Source: Fragilariopsis cylindrus CCMP1102
Taxonomy: Eukaryota > Bacillariophyta > Bacillariophyceae > Bacillariales > Bacillariaceae
Direction: 5' to 3'
Assembly (NCBI GenBank): GCA_900095095.1
Contig: FMBT01000313.1
Location: forward strand, 310,001-374,000
DNA length: 64,000 bases
Shown: piece after piece, positions 20,882 to 32,900 of the stretch
Layout: each line of letters starts with the position of its first letter
Position numbering within the stretch: the stretch's first letter is position 1
Program-made: the position numbers and the translations under genes
Notes under the pieces: model-generated
The model's database searches: none
What the model was told of the DNA's origin: nothing
The model's input: the letters and a program-made list of their open reading frames with translations, nothing else

Positions 20882-21587
20882 TTTTAAAAAGCGGTAAATG
20901 CTATGAGTAATAATATCTTAATTTAGCTATCGGTGTCTAACGAACAAATTCTTTACGGAACGAAAGTCGTAACCGTTATTACGACGATGTTTTGAGCTTC
21001 CTGTATTCAGAATATAATAGCGTTTATACTTGCTAGTCTAGCTATCAGCTCGAAGGAGTTACAAACCCTTTTCGTTTCGTTTTATCTTTCTGATAACCCA
21101 GCAATTACACTTGTGCGTTCCGGTGCTTTTCGTTTCCTTCCGTTGGGCGTACTACTTTCAATATGTAATGTTCGCTCTATTGAAGATTCAATCTACTGTA
21201 CTGTAATTGCGAAGCGACTTGCCCTAATGATAAGTTAGATAATATTATATGCAAGAATGAATTATATCGGTTTGAATTTGTTCTTTCGAAACTCGGTAAC
21301 TTTACTTAGTACAATAAGCAAAAGTCGTCATAGGAAAAACGGCAACCGGGAGACAGCAAGACGGCCCGCTCCACGAATCCGATGACGAAAGATTTTTAGC
21401 GATTTTTCTCGTCCGTCGTTTGATCGTGGTGTGAAATAAAATCCCCCCTGATCGGATCACAATTTCGACAGAATACTGTACATCATACAATACTTCATAC
21501 TCAGCAGCAGGAATCAATCGTTGCTCCACTCTTCTTCATTTCGTATCAAACAAATACATCTAAAAGCAAATTTATAAGATACTTAGT
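20882..21587. promoter_or_regulatory. Divergent intergenic region
   Basis: The 706 bases separate divergent genes. A minus-strand open stretch at 21302-21529 is probably chance. No clear motif is seen. Confidence 0.4.
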
Positions 21588-22609
21588 ATGACAGTGATTC
21601 GAATCTCAACGGCATTGCTGTTGGCGACGGCATCCTTCAGCTGGACGGCAACGGGATTTTCTCCTCTTTCCATTAGCAACAACAATCAACCATCATTATC
21701 ATTATCATCATCATTACCATCATTGTCACGTCTATACGCTCAGGGTTTAAAAAAATCCACTGGCTTTGGAGGAGAGGGCGAGAGCAAGAGCAAGAAGAAA
21801 TCCGGTTTTGGTGGCAAGGTTAAAAATGAAATTAAAGATAATGATAGTAAATTGAAACCAATGCAGCAATGGAATCGTTATAAAGATCTGAAAGGAGAAC
21901 CAAAAATTCGTGTCGGTGTGAGAATTATTGGAGACGACGAGAACAAGGATTGGTTGGAAGTTGGCCGTGTCAAGAGTAAAGAAAGTAAATACACCGAGAT
22001 GGCTGTTTTCAGACAGCGTGCCATTATCGCAGAGGTAAGTGTACTGTAGTTGATGATCATATATTATATTTAAAATAAATGATACCGCACTTGCTTGTTT
22101 TATAACTGAATAACAATAATAATAACTCTGATCAACATAATTTTTAACTTACACTTTTTCGTAAATCAATACTGCTGTATCTGGAAAAAAAAAATGTCAT
22201 TAACTATCGCTTTGATAGCATTCAAAACGTTTGTATCCTGGCTCAGTAACTAGTAAAAAAACGATTGAGTGGGGTTACTTTTCAGATGATGATGACGACT
22301 GGAAGGTTGTTGACAAATCTAGTATGAAGGATGAAGTAGAGGATCTTGAAAAAACTGTCGGCTTTGTGGGTAAGTTTATGCTTCTTTGCACACCCCGACT
22401 TTGGCTTGAATATTTCCTGCATTATTATGTTCATTCATTATTATTTTTCCTCTCACGCCATTATTTAATCTGACTCTATGAAATTCTTTGTTCCAACAGG
22501 AACTGCGGATAGCGCTACCGGGTATTACTGTCATTATGATGATGGTCGATTAAGGGTAGGAGAAGAAACTTCTTATGACATAAACGCACAAATGAAACCT
22601 AAAAAATAG
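21588..22609 (+). CDS. Plastid-targeted protein, tandem copy 1
   Basis: Three exons, 21588-22034, 22219-22369 and 22500-22609, give 235 residues. The signal peptide ends TATG|FSPLS, a diatom plastid-targeting site, followed by a serine-rich transit segment and a basic linker. The conserved core has QQWNRYKDLKGEPKIRVGVR, WLEVGRVKSKESKYTEMAVF and VTSKKTIEWGYF, ending in GTADSATGYYCHYDDGRLRVG. It is clearly homologous to the next gene. Intron 1 (22035-22218) interrupts exactly where copy 2 is continuous. The family is not recognised; function is unknown. The core looks like a small stromal protein without membrane spans. Confidence 0.78.
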
Positions 22610-23162
22610 ACAAGATTTTGTGCTCATATAAAATTGGAGTATAAATCACTGACGATAGTTCACAAGTACAACGTAACTGCTTCTACTATACTACTAGTTA
22701 GTGATAATATGCAATGCAATCCTGAAAAATTGTTGTTTTAGATTTCTTAATTAAGAGACTTGCGAAATCCAGTGTCTACTTACTTTAAGCAAGCATCTTG
22801 TATTATTGTTTTCCTATCTTATCACCCATTATCCTTATATTTCACTAGCTTGTAACTTTAGATCATATCCAGTGTAGTACAGGATTGTAGACGGCAATCG
22901 GTTTACATTTCAAATAAGTATCTAGATTCGTCGAATGAAACTAACAATAGAAAATAATATCGTAAACAGCCTCTATTTAAAAAATCCTAAATCGAATAAG
23001 AACGACGTACGGACACGCAGCCAATCTGTTTCATTCTACCTGATTTGAAAATAATCATCACAAATCAAAATAGACACATCAAACAATCATCATCAATCAT
23101 CGAAAAAGCTCACTTCTTACACAAAGATTAACTCCAGGAGCAATTATATATACAGGTAGAAG
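22610..23162. other. Spacer between tandem copies
   Basis: The spacer includes the 3' flank of copy 1, of which about 100 bases (22740-22850) are repeated behind copy 2 at 24155-24246 (GAGACTTGCGAAATCCAG and CTTATCACCCAT are shared). The promoter of copy 2 is in the last 200 bases. Confidence 0.55.
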
Positions 23163-23933
23163 ATGTTTAGTATGACGATGATTCGAATCTCCACGATGCT
23201 ATTGGTGGTGTCGTCTTGGACGGCAACGGGATTTTCTCCTCTTTCCATTAGCAGCAACAACAATCAACGCAGCGCCTTCTTGTCGCCTTCAAATATGCCA
23301 TCATCATACTCCACGGCGACCACATCCAGTCTTTATGCTGGTGGTTTTGGAGGCGCAAAGAAGAAGAAAGCTTCTAATACTACAAAGGATCTTAAATTGA
23401 AACCAAAGCAGCAATGGGATCGTTATACGGATCTTAAACGAGAACCAAAAGTCCGTGTCGGTGTTAGAATCATTGAAGAAGATAACAACGAGTGGTTAGA
23501 AGTGGGTCGTATCAAGAGTAAAGAAAGTAGATATACAGAGATGGCTGTTTTCAGACAGCGTGCCATTATCGCCGAGCATGCGAGACGTTTGTATCCATTA
23601 AAAGTAACTAGTAAAAAAACGATTGAATGGGGTTATTTCACAGGTGACGATGACAATGACGAATGGAAGGCTGTTGACAAGTCTAGCATCACCGATGAAG
23701 TAGAAGGACTTGAAAAACTTGTTGGTTTTGAGGGTAAGTACATGGACTGCGACTCCGTCCGTCCAGCTGGACGGAACCTCTCATCCATTTTTACTTGTCT
23801 ACTCACATTATTTAATCTGGCTCTTATGAATTATTTGTTTTTTTAAACAGGCACTGCTGACCCAGCAAGCGGATTCTACTGTATTTATGACATGGGTAAA
23901 TTAAAGGTAGGAGAAGAATCTTCCTTTAAATAA
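23163..23933 (+). CDS. Plastid-targeted protein, tandem copy 2
   Basis: Two exons, 23163-23733 and 23851-23933, give 217 residues. It has the same ATG|FSPLSIS targeting site as copy 1 and a closely similar core (QQWDRYTDLKREPKVRVGVR, MAVFRQRAIIAE, VTSKKTIEWGYF). The intron before GTADPASGFYC matches intron 2 of copy 1 in place and phase. Copy 1's first intron is absent. The ATG at 23172 aligns best with the start of copy 1, so 23163 may overextend by three residues. It ends about ten residues earlier than copy 1. Function is unknown. Confidence 0.78.
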
Positions 23934-24243
23934 AAATAACATTTTTTTTTTTGAATGACAGCTACGTACATTGTATGACATTAAAAAATCGTCGTCATGA
24001 CTGTTTCAAAAGCTAGAAGTAGACAGATTTTGCAATCGGCTTGCAGAGGAATTGAATCATCGACGACGCTTCACGTACTACGATTATTAGTTATAGTACA
24101 ATCGTACTGCAATCTTTGATAATAATTATTATTCTAGATCATATATTCCTTTTTCTTTAGAGACTTGCGAAATCCAGCGTGTACTTCAAGCAAGTATCAC
24201 AGTATATTTGTTTCCCTAACTTATCACCCATCGTACTTATATT
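23934..24243. other. Convergent spacer behind copy 2
   Basis: The 310 bases hold the duplicated 3' flank (24155-24246) and AT-rich sequence; no gene. Confidence 0.5.
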
Positions 24244-26055
24244 TTACCATACAATTGCCAGCACCAATGGCAGGAACAATACCACCATGTCCCATATAAA
24301 ATGACAGGATGTCAATGGCGACGAGGTGGAAGTTGGGTATGCGATCTCGTTATCTTTAGTAGCATTCCTATCATCAATGCGGCCTGTAGCTAGATCTGTA
24401 GCATTTTTCCGACCTTCAGTCGTCGGTTCTAAAGATGGTACAACGTGAGATAGTGCAACGGACGGATTCGACGACTCAGTTGGAGAGTCGGTGGGAGAAA
24501 AGGAAGGTGGATCTGTTATCAATGGTGGTACAGTTTCTGGTAACCGAATTTGTCTGGTTTGGAATGCTTCAAAGTCAGCGTCGCCGGTAGCCAATTCCTC
24601 TAAACGTCCTCCATTACTATACTCAGCCGATAATATCCAACTACCCTGGGGATAATTTGCATTCACATAGTCCGGATTCTTTAATCCGTCCATCCCCGTG
24701 TCGTAGACTTCTATTGCATAATTTCCAGGAACGCTTAACAAAAAAGTACTAGTAAACTTTCCTCCTCTTTTCGGGACATATTGCGGCCCAGCGTATTCAA
24801 TTTTGTTGCTTAGTAGGTTTCGGATGGAAAAAACCGTTTGTTCTGCCAAGAAATCATGATGGAATTCAAGTGATATTTTGGCCTTGTCAAAGGGTATAGC
24901 TGCTTTTTCACCATGCTCGGTTATAAATGTGTTGTACTCCTCTGATTGATAATAATCAAAACAATCATCGGGGGGATCTCGCGAATAATTACATATTTCT
25001 GTTGGTAGCAGTGTATGGAGAAGTGTGTGAGGAATGTATTCATTGCGTAAACTAAACGATACACAGTAGTGAAAGTATAGTAAAGTGATAACAAACCATT
25101 TACTAGCATCATACAATTATTTAGCAAGTTTCTTACGTTTGTTGATCCAATCAGTGAAGTAGCTAACTCTCGCGAATCCGTCAGGGATCCAATCGGGTTC
25201 GCATTCGTTGCCAAAACTCACAACTCCAACCTGTACCGTGTTGATGTTATTGTTCGAATCGATGATCGACGTAGTGAGCGGTCCACCAGAATCTCCAGCA
25301 CAAATACTATCGTCAGTTGATGGATCCACGCACAATATATCTTCCGACAAATCAACATTGGCGATTCGGAACCTCTGAAAGCATTGATCGTTCGTGATCG
25401 GGGTGAAGTGCCCGACCTTTAAAACTTGAGATACGGATCCATCTTCCGTTAATCCAAATCCAAGTGCATCTAGGAGTGACGAATTGCTGTTGATAGGAAA
25501 ATCGGGATCGGCATTGATCATCACAGGTTTAATGTCGGTTATCGGCTTCGACAATCGAAGGATCATGAGATCGTAATTGATAATATCTAGATTCGAATAG
25601 TAGTCCGGAAATGAAATCTGCAAATCAAATGTCTTGTAACGATTGACCAGTCCTGTGGATGGATCGTATGCCATAGCTCCGTAATTGAACCCACCCTGGC
25701 AGTGCGCAGCAGTAAGAATTATATCCGAATGAATTAAAGAGGCACCACAAAGAATATCCGTCGTATCGCGAACATGATCGGGCCATGACCTCAGAAAGAA
25801 TTGGTAATCAGAAGGATTAACTGTATCACCATTGACAATAAGATTTCGTCGTTTCGACGACGACGACGACGACGTTGATGTTTCCGCATTGGCGAAATCA
25901 ATAACTGAGACCGATACATTGGCGAATAGGAACAGACACTGTAATAAAATCATCGATACAAAAACCCAATGATGTACTTCAGCTTCGGCGGCGTTTCTTC
26001 TTTTACGATTGCCAAGGCCTCTGCCACAGCACGAGCTGTCCATGGAATATACCAT
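24244..26055 (-). CDS. Trypsin-like serine protease, membrane or GPI anchored
   Basis: Two exons, 26055-25137 and 24998-24244 (GTAAGA...AACAG, 138-nt intron containing a TAA), give 557 residues. A hydrophobic segment (about 30-50) targets it to the secretory pathway. The S1 domain begins at NLIVNGD (about 72) and has H118 in LTAAHC, D162 in NYDLMIL and S256 in CAGDSGGPL. Joining the exons gives DWINKQICNYSRDPPDDC, a linker form seen in other diatom S1 proteases. A beta-rich extracellular domain follows, then a P/S/T stalk and a hydrophobic C-terminus (DMVVLFLPLVLAIVW) fitting a GPI signal or membrane span. The S1-pocket position (six before Ser256) is Ser250, so tryptic specificity is doubtful. 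Confidence 0.85.
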
Positions 26056-26709
26056 GGAATCACTACCTCTGCTACTATTAGTATGAACTATTGTGGTTTT
26101 AACTGTACATGATTCGTTGCATTGTGTTGTATCAGGCAGTACGATGCCTATATTTTAGGGCATTTCAAATAATTTTAGGTATGTTGTACTGAACTAGTTT
26201 CTTTAAAACGTCGTGAATTTTTAATTTTCCGACGCTTTAGAGTGTAGGACCTAATGTATTATGTAGGTACAATTGTAGTAAGAATAAGTAATAATAGTAA
26301 CAGTAACAGTAGTCTATTATTTTATTCATTCAAATAGCTTTTTATAGTTTCCTTTTTTTGTCCAAATGTGCTGCAAAAATACACATCATTTTGATTTTGC
26401 ATACAATACATATCTATCACATCATTCCTTATTATTTTATCATCATATATTATTACAATTGCTTCTTTATCCAAGCCTTCTTTCTCATTATTCCTTATCA
26501 CTATGGCACGGCATAGCACTGCTTAGTAAGTACAAGCAGCCATTCGATCTTGCGATCATTAGACACATATTTTTCTTTTTCTTTCAATCCTCATACGTAC
26601 GTACAGTACACGTATACAGAAATAACTCCTCTCCATCAATCGATCACATCAATCACATCAATCACATCAATCGCATCAATCGCATCACATCACATCACAT
26701 CACATCACA
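26056..26709. repeat. Spacer with AATCACATC/CACAT microsatellite
   Basis: A tandem array of CACATCAAT, then CACAT units, runs from about 26640 to 26712 and abuts the ankyrin gene's stop codon. The rest (26056-26630) is the protease promoter side, with no gene. Confidence 0.65.
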
Positions 26710-28824
26710 TCAACAACTTTTCCAAGATTGAACCATAGTAGGATCACCCCGGATCAACATGAAGATTGTACTCAAATCACATCTATGTGATGTCGCCATA
26801 TGGATAGGTAAATCATGTGCAAACCGTTCATCGACTATTTGGCATTGTTCAACTCCACTTGATGGATTTGCATCCAGTAGTACCTTAACGAAGCGAGAAT
26901 CAGCATTATTCATAAGAGCTAAGTGTATTGGTAGTCTACCAAAGTAATCTCGATGATAACATGCATCTTCGTTTGGTTTCCAGATCTGTTCAAGGATCAA
27001 ATCAACAGATCCCTCCGAACGATAATGTGATACGGCCAAATGTAATGGAAGTTGTCCGTAATCATCAACGACGGTATGTTGTTCCGGATACCGTTCGAAG
27101 ACGCATTTAAGTATATTTGTCGTCGCTGAGCATTCTAATGCGGCATGGACTTGATAAAATGTATGTTTCTCCAATGCACCACCATAGCAACACATCTTCT
27201 TGGTGGTTGTAGCAGCATCTTCCTTGTAATCTTCTTCACCTTCATCGACACTTCCACGACGTTGTCTCTTGTTATCATTCGTACTGTCCGATGTGGATCG
27301 TTTCTTACTACCACAGTCATCTATTTCCAGTATAGGTGACTTAGATCTTGGTAAAGAAATATTCAGAGGGAGTCGTTGAGGACTGCAGAAGGAGTTGTGG
27401 AAGTTTCTGCCATACTTATTATTATGCCTATGTCTACTAGTTACATCAGCAGCGAAACGACCAGTAGGAGATCCTGGTATAGTAACAGTAGCTGCTCCAA
27501 TGGTGGCGAAAACATGATGATGACGCACTTCGCTTTGATTGTTGCCGTTCAATATTTCAACGGATGATGAGGGGTATGGTGGTACTCGTATGACGGAACG
27601 ATTAAGAAAGTTGCCATTCATTACATAGCCTCCTCCAATTCCTACTTGTACTCCTCTCCCAATACGTGTAATTGTGCCAGGTTGTTCGGCGGAAGATGAA
27701 CTTGTTGCAGCACTTGTACTGGGTTGGTTTATAATCCCGTTTCCTTCATTAATAGTAAAAATATTGCTGCTGTTGATACTACTAATAATAGCATTAGCAT
27801 GATCATCGATGTTGTAATTGGCACATTCTTCAGTAGATACATCAGAGAAGTTACCCACCGCACCACGGAGACATAAATTTAATATATCAGGTACCCATGA
27901 TGATACATCATCGGTTGAATCAGAAACAATTTCTTGTAGGACCTGTTTCCCACTTGCCGGCCAGGATCGGATTAAAAATGCACATAATGGTACATTCCCA
28001 CTACGAATGGCAGCAAATAATGGAATTTCACCCCTAATATTTGATTTACATAGTACTGGTGGGTACCGTTCAACTAAAAATTTTGACATCTCTAATTGTC
28101 CTTCTCGTGTTGCGTCATGTAATGGATTAGATCCATCATAATCAAGTGTATGGATACAATCAGGGTATAGTTGATATAGATCACGTGCGATATCGATATG
28201 TCCCCATCGTGCTGCGAAATGCAATCCAACCTTACCTTTCTTGGATGGTATCTTCGCACTTTCTGGATATACACGTAACAAATCACGAACGACGTCTGTA
28301 TGGCCTTCTCCTGCAGCGAAATGTAACGCAAGTTTATTTTTTTTGGTGGATACACTTGCACAGGATGGTACTAATCGCAGTAAAAATCGGACCATATCAG
28401 TTCGTCCCTCACGAGCAGCGTAATGAAGAGGGATCTTCCCTTTTGTATTGTGCATCAAAGCTGCGTCACGATAATGATGCAACAATAAGGCAGTGACTCG
28501 GATATTCCCTATAGAGGCAGCAAAATGCAATGGTAATGAACCATCATTTTCACTAGGAATTCGTGCAAGTTGTGGTTGTATTCCCAATAATCGTCCAACG
28601 ATATCTTCCAAGACCGAAGCGGATCGTAAAGGAGATAACGATGACGATGACGATGACTGTTCGTCATTATCATTATCACTTACACTTCCGGAAAAAGTTA
28701 TTGAAGCGAGAGAAGGATCAAGTTTCTTGATCTGTTCCAAAGCGATACTTGTACTCTGTTCGTCTTGAGATAGTATCCCATCCAAAAGCAAAAGCAACGG
28801 TGTGTTGTTTCGGGAGGACGCCAT
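26710..28824 (-). CDS. Ankyrin-repeat protein
   Basis: An intronless 704-residue frame from the ATG at 28824 (MASSRNNTP). About six ankyrin repeats occupy residues 95-295, with the typical LPLHFAA-x-G-x4-LL pattern, as in KIPLHYAAREGRTDMVRFLL. A long polar, low-complexity middle includes a basic KKRSTSDSTNDNKRQRR, a likely bipartite nuclear signal. Three more degenerate repeats follow near the C-terminus (YGQLPLHLAVSHYRS, FGRLPIHLALMNN, DLPIHMATSH). Two ankyrin blocks around a disordered middle is a common layout in diatom genomes. The role is probably protein-protein interaction; partners are unknown. An in-frame TTG upstream is less likely as start. Confidence 0.85.
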   Translation of the reverse strand: MASSRNNTPLLLLLDGILSQDEQSTSIALEQIKKLDPSLASITFSGSVSDNDNDEQSSSSSSLSPLRSASVLEDIVGRLLGIQPQLARIPSENDGSLPLHFAASIGNIRVTALLLHHYRDAALMHNTKGKIPLHYAAREGRTDMVRFLLRLVPSCASVSTKKNKLALHFAAGEGHTDVVRDLLRVYPESAKIPSKKGKVGLHFAARWGHIDIARDLYQLYPDCIHTLDYDGSNPLHDATREGQLEMSKFLVERYPPVLCKSNIRGEIPLFAAIRSGNVPLCAFLIRSWPASGKQVLQEIVSDSTDDVSSWVPDILNLCLRGAVGNFSDVSTEECANYNIDDHANAIISSINSSNIFTINEGNGIINQPSTSAATSSSSAEQPGTITRIGRGVQVGIGGGYVMNGNFLNRSVIRVPPYPSSSVEILNGNNQSEVRHHHVFATIGAATVTIPGSPTGRFAADVTSRHRHNNKYGRNFHNSFCSPQRLPLNISLPRSKSPILEIDDCGSKKRSTSDSTNDNKRQRRGSVDEGEEDYKEDAATTTKKMCCYGGALEKHTFYQVHAALECSATTNILKCVFERYPEQHTVVDDYGQLPLHLAVSHYRSEGSVDLILEQIWKPNEDACYHRDYFGRLPIHLALMNNADSRFVKVLLDANPSSGVEQCQIVDERFAHDLPIHMATSHRCDLSTIFMLIRGDPTMVQSWKSC

Positions 28825-29438
28825 TTTTCTTATAAGTATATGATATTTTATGAATACTCTCTCTTTTTGCAATCAATATAACAATATCAATAAAACAAAT
28901 CAAATTCGCCTTCTTTTGTACGTAAAATATCAAATAAATGGTAACTACTTTAATGTATGCCTGTTATTTCATAAACATCCTTAACATGACCTCTGTCTTT
29001 TCTTGCTCTGACTGTATGATAATTGGATGTGTGTGTGAATACCCTTAGTATCACCATCCATCGATTTATATATGCCATACCAGCACGGGTATCGAAGTAA
29101 TCGGTAGGCAAAATTTATTACCCCTGGGCAAGACAAGGTAAATAGTCCTACCAGTTTGATGTGTTGTGTTGATAGTGTACAAAGTACAGTAGTTGTACAT
29201 TTCGAGGTCTAGTATTTAGTTTCACTTATTGTTCGCGGCGTGTGCTTTCTTTTCATGCATGTGCTTCTTAGTTTTACGCTAGTAGTTAGCGTGCGATAGT
29301 AACTCACGGTAATATTATGGTTCATGATTTTCCGTTAACAACTACGACGTAATTGTACTTAATAAAATTGCACTTATTGGGCACGTGTTAAAATCTGATC
29401 GTGCTCAAAGAACGTGCTTTCCCACTTTTCTTCTCCTA

Positions 29439-29495
29439 CAGAAATTCAAAATAACACCATGATAAATTATTTATTGAACTGATTACGTAGTCTAG
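29439..29495 (+). repeat. Dispersed repeat A, copy 1 (partner at 36893-36955)
   Basis: CACCATGATAAATTATTTAT and CTGATTACGTAGTC are shared with 36917-36954, and ACAGAAATT just upstream is also shared, with small indels. The two copies are direct repeats 7.4 kb apart on either side of the copia element. Confidence 0.6.
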
Positions 29496-29505
29496 TGCGA
29501 GGAAA

Positions 29506-29523
29506 AACCTGTCCGGACAGGTT
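29506..29523. repeat. Perfect 18-bp palindrome
   Basis: AACCTGTCCGGACAGGTT reads the same on both strands. It lies 53 bp left of the target-site duplication of the copia element. It could be a dimeric protein-binding site or a chance palindrome. Confidence 0.55.
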
Positions 29524-29580
29524 GTCGTAAGTACGCATGTCAATACTGTAACATTCAATTTCGCACACAATACACCTCAC

Positions 29581-29923
29581 TGTTGAATATTGCGGACATC
29601 GCTCTACGTATCTAGGTGAATACTAAAACATGATGTAGAGTGTGTTTGCTAATATGAATTGCTTACTAAATTGTTAATTTTAATAAAAAGTGAGCTTAAG
29701 ATGTCACATGTGTCAGTCAATTCTAATCACATCATCTTGACATTCTTGTTCTCTATGTTCTTTCATCTGTTCTCTTTGACACTATTAATGTCACAAGAAG
29801 ATATCTGATCTCATTGACACTTTCAATGTCACATGAAGATCCCTTATCAATCACAGATTCAATCACAGATCCTATCACAGATCCGACGGTATGTTACGAT
29901 TACACGTGTAACTTATTCCAACA
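29581..29923 (-). repeat. Copia 3' LTR (element orientation)
   Basis: 343 bp, TGTTG...CAACA, reads as identical to the LTR at 35353-35695. It contains repeated CACAGATCC-type and TGACA-type short motifs that may be promoter elements. A purine-rich CGGGAG lies just inside, fitting a polypurine tract. Confidence 0.93.
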
Positions 29924-29948
29924 CACTCCCGTGATTTGTATGAACTTG

Positions 29949-32900
29949 TTATAGGTCATCCAAATCATCTTCGTTTTCATATAGATCATACTTCTTGAGT
30001 ATTTCAATATACTGTCGTTTATAATCAGCATAGTCCTCTGCTCTAATGCCTTGCATTGCATCTCTAAATTCAATGAATTTCGCTCCCTGTAGTGGCTTAG
30101 TACTATAATCAGCTATCATCTTATCAGTTGGACAATAAATCAATTTCAATTCCTTCTTTTCAATTTTATCTGTTACAAAGAAGTATCGAATGTGAATGTG
30201 TTTACTTCCTTTTCCAACTGAAAATATACCATTTTTCTCCAATAACATAGTACTTTTATTATCTCTCATAAGTATATCTTCAACTATCGGTTCTCCTTGA
30301 GCAATCCTGAAATATCGAAACCATGTGCACTTCGGCATTCTTTCGCCTGTACATACGATCTCTGTTTCGGTTGAACTATTTGTAACTAGTCCTACTTTCT
30401 TCGAAACATTAATCATCGCTCCTTTACCTTGAGTTAAAAACAATCCTGAATGTCCCTTACAGTCAGCATGTACTGCATGTGCTCCATCGATGTAAATTAT
30501 TGTTTTCAATCCATCACTCATGATAATTAGTGGAAGGAATCTCGTTGCACGTAAATATTGCATTAGATGATTCAATTTCTTCCAATCATGTTCTGTCGGA
30601 TCCTTTATTCTTGTACAACAGAATCCAACTGCAAGTTGTACATCTGGTCTCGATCTTTGACTCAACCATAGTGTCTTTGCCGTTACAGTATGAAATATTT
30701 CTTTTCTAATAAGATCCAGTAGACATAATACATCAGTTGTTTTAAATAGATATTCGGGTGCCGCTGTGTTCTTTAAACCTGTACTCAAACTGACTGGTAA
30801 ACTATTGAGTAACTTCTTCAAGAAATCGTATTGACTAAAACGTGCTTCTAATTTGACTCTAAAATCGATCGTCATTCCTAAAAATTCATGAAGCCTTCCT
30901 CTTGTCACTGTTAAATTTGCTAATGATCCATATTCTTTCTGTAGTTTCTGAATATAGAACGTTACGATATTAGGACATAGATGCCCCAACATTAAATCGT
31001 CAATGTGAAATAATATTGTAAACTGTTTATCATTTACCATCTTATTCCATACACAAGCATCATACGGATTCATCTTGAAGTCCCATGATCGAAATAGCTT
31101 AGCTAATTTCTTGTATGCTAATAAAGCAGCATTCATGGTACCGTAAATTGCTTTCTTACATATAACGTATATGACATATTTTCCATTTTCATTACGTAAA
31201 TGCTTTTTCCATTTATTTGGGTCCGATTCCACTAGCAATAAGGCTACAGCGCCTGTTACTTTTAGTAGAATCAATTCATCTTGATCAGTTTGGAGAAAGA
31301 AGCCTGGTAAGTCTACTGTGGCGACGTCTCTTCCCTCTCTTGCTATTACTGCACATACAAATTTAAAAGCATAGAAATCTGGTGTCGGTGATGACACGTC
31401 TTCTTTATTTGTATACAATCGTTGTACACTGCCGTTAGCACATCCTCTTGTCTTTAAAGATCCATTTCGTTTCAATACCATAAACATTAGAATAGGTAAT
31501 GCCTTATCTTTTGCATCTTGACTTAACTTTTCGTATACTGTCTCACCAAAGCAATCATTATCAGTGAGATTGATAATCTCTTTCATTGCTGATGCTTTAC
31601 CTTCATCCTTATATTTTCTCATACCTTCTTGGATACTCATTTGCTTTGCTGCAAACATCATTCCCGTGATATCTTGTTGTTCGACATCCATCCACGTGAT
31701 AGCATCAAGGTAATGTTGATGCTCTTCTTTTACTTTGATTAGATTGATTTTATCTGGACTTTCATCTGAATTGAATGATGTTTCAGTTACATTATCAACA
31801 AAATACTGATCGCTATAATAATTGCCTTTAGCAAGATGTTCTTCATAATCTTCATCCAAATAATACGGTTTTAAACAACGTCCTGTTGGTACTTCTCCGT
31901 TACTATAGTAAACCCCAGGATATTCGCTTTCTCTATCCATTGGACGACTGATTCTTCCTGAACGTGTACGAATAACATCTTCTTCTTCTTCATCTTCATC
32001 ATCGCTAGATGGTGAATCGACTTCATCTTCAGCATTCTCTGGCGCAACCTTCGTTCCTTGACTATCTTCGTCATCACTGGATTCATCTTCCACTTGATCT
32101 AAGTGTTGTGTTAATGGTGTTGGATCTTGTAATGGTGGTGTATCATCATCATCCTCAATCTGTATATTATACGGATGCTCTTCATTGATGTTATCATCAT
32201 TATCATTACTCACTCCCGTGATATCAGTACCATCTTCAAGATCATTATCGATAATATTATTTCGATCTCCAAATTGTAATCCCTTAATTCCAGTTTTAGT
32301 TAATGATTTAATACGTCTTATGACGTCTTCTGGCATTTTAAGTGGAGTGTAACTATGCTTGTCTCTTTGAAGTATTTTTCCAGTGACTAGGCTGTAAAAT
32401 CTTATACCTCCTTGTAAATTGCCGGTTGGTCCTAGTGCAATCGCTCCTACTGTACGTCGTTTCATTGTATTTGTTGTAACTTCATATGTGTGAGCATACT
32501 CTCCAAATATGACTTGGAAATGAAGGTTGTAATCAAGTACCACTCCTTCTAATATCGTTAATGGAGATAGAAATGGCGATACGCCTTTTCTCCATATGAA
32601 TGCATTAATATAAAACATGACTGTTACTAATAAATGAATAACCATGATTCTTGGTAAATTGTCAAATGGTAACATGGCATAATAGCATCTGCAACGTTCC
32701 TTTATAACTCTAATGAAACGTTCAATTGCTGGTGCGTGTTCACCCTTACCAACGACGTTTACAATTGCATTCAAATTGCCTCTATCTTTTATTGCTTTAA
32801 ACTGAATATCGACCAATAGATATTTAATATTGAAACCACGTACAGAGTACATTCTTATGATACGTTTTATTTCTTCTTCTAAAATTGGTATTTTCATTGA

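Larger units (their letters stand above)
21588..24246 (+). repeat. Tandem gene duplication, period about 1.6 kb
   Basis: The two genes above plus about 100 bp of 3' flank form a head-to-tail duplication; homologous start codons are 1584 bp apart. Flank similarity beyond the stop codons shows a segmental rather than retroposed copy. Confidence 0.75.
28825..29575. other. Gene-free interval left of the copia element
   Basis: The interval holds the ankyrin promoter at its left end, a roughly 60-bp stretch (29439-29495) repeated at 36893-36955, and an 18-bp palindrome at 29506-29523. No gene is seen. Confidence 0.5.

Noticed and set aside
26366-26731. A plus-strand open frame of 121 codons
   Set aside because: Its end is translated microsatellite (NHINHINRIN) and the rest is not protein-like.
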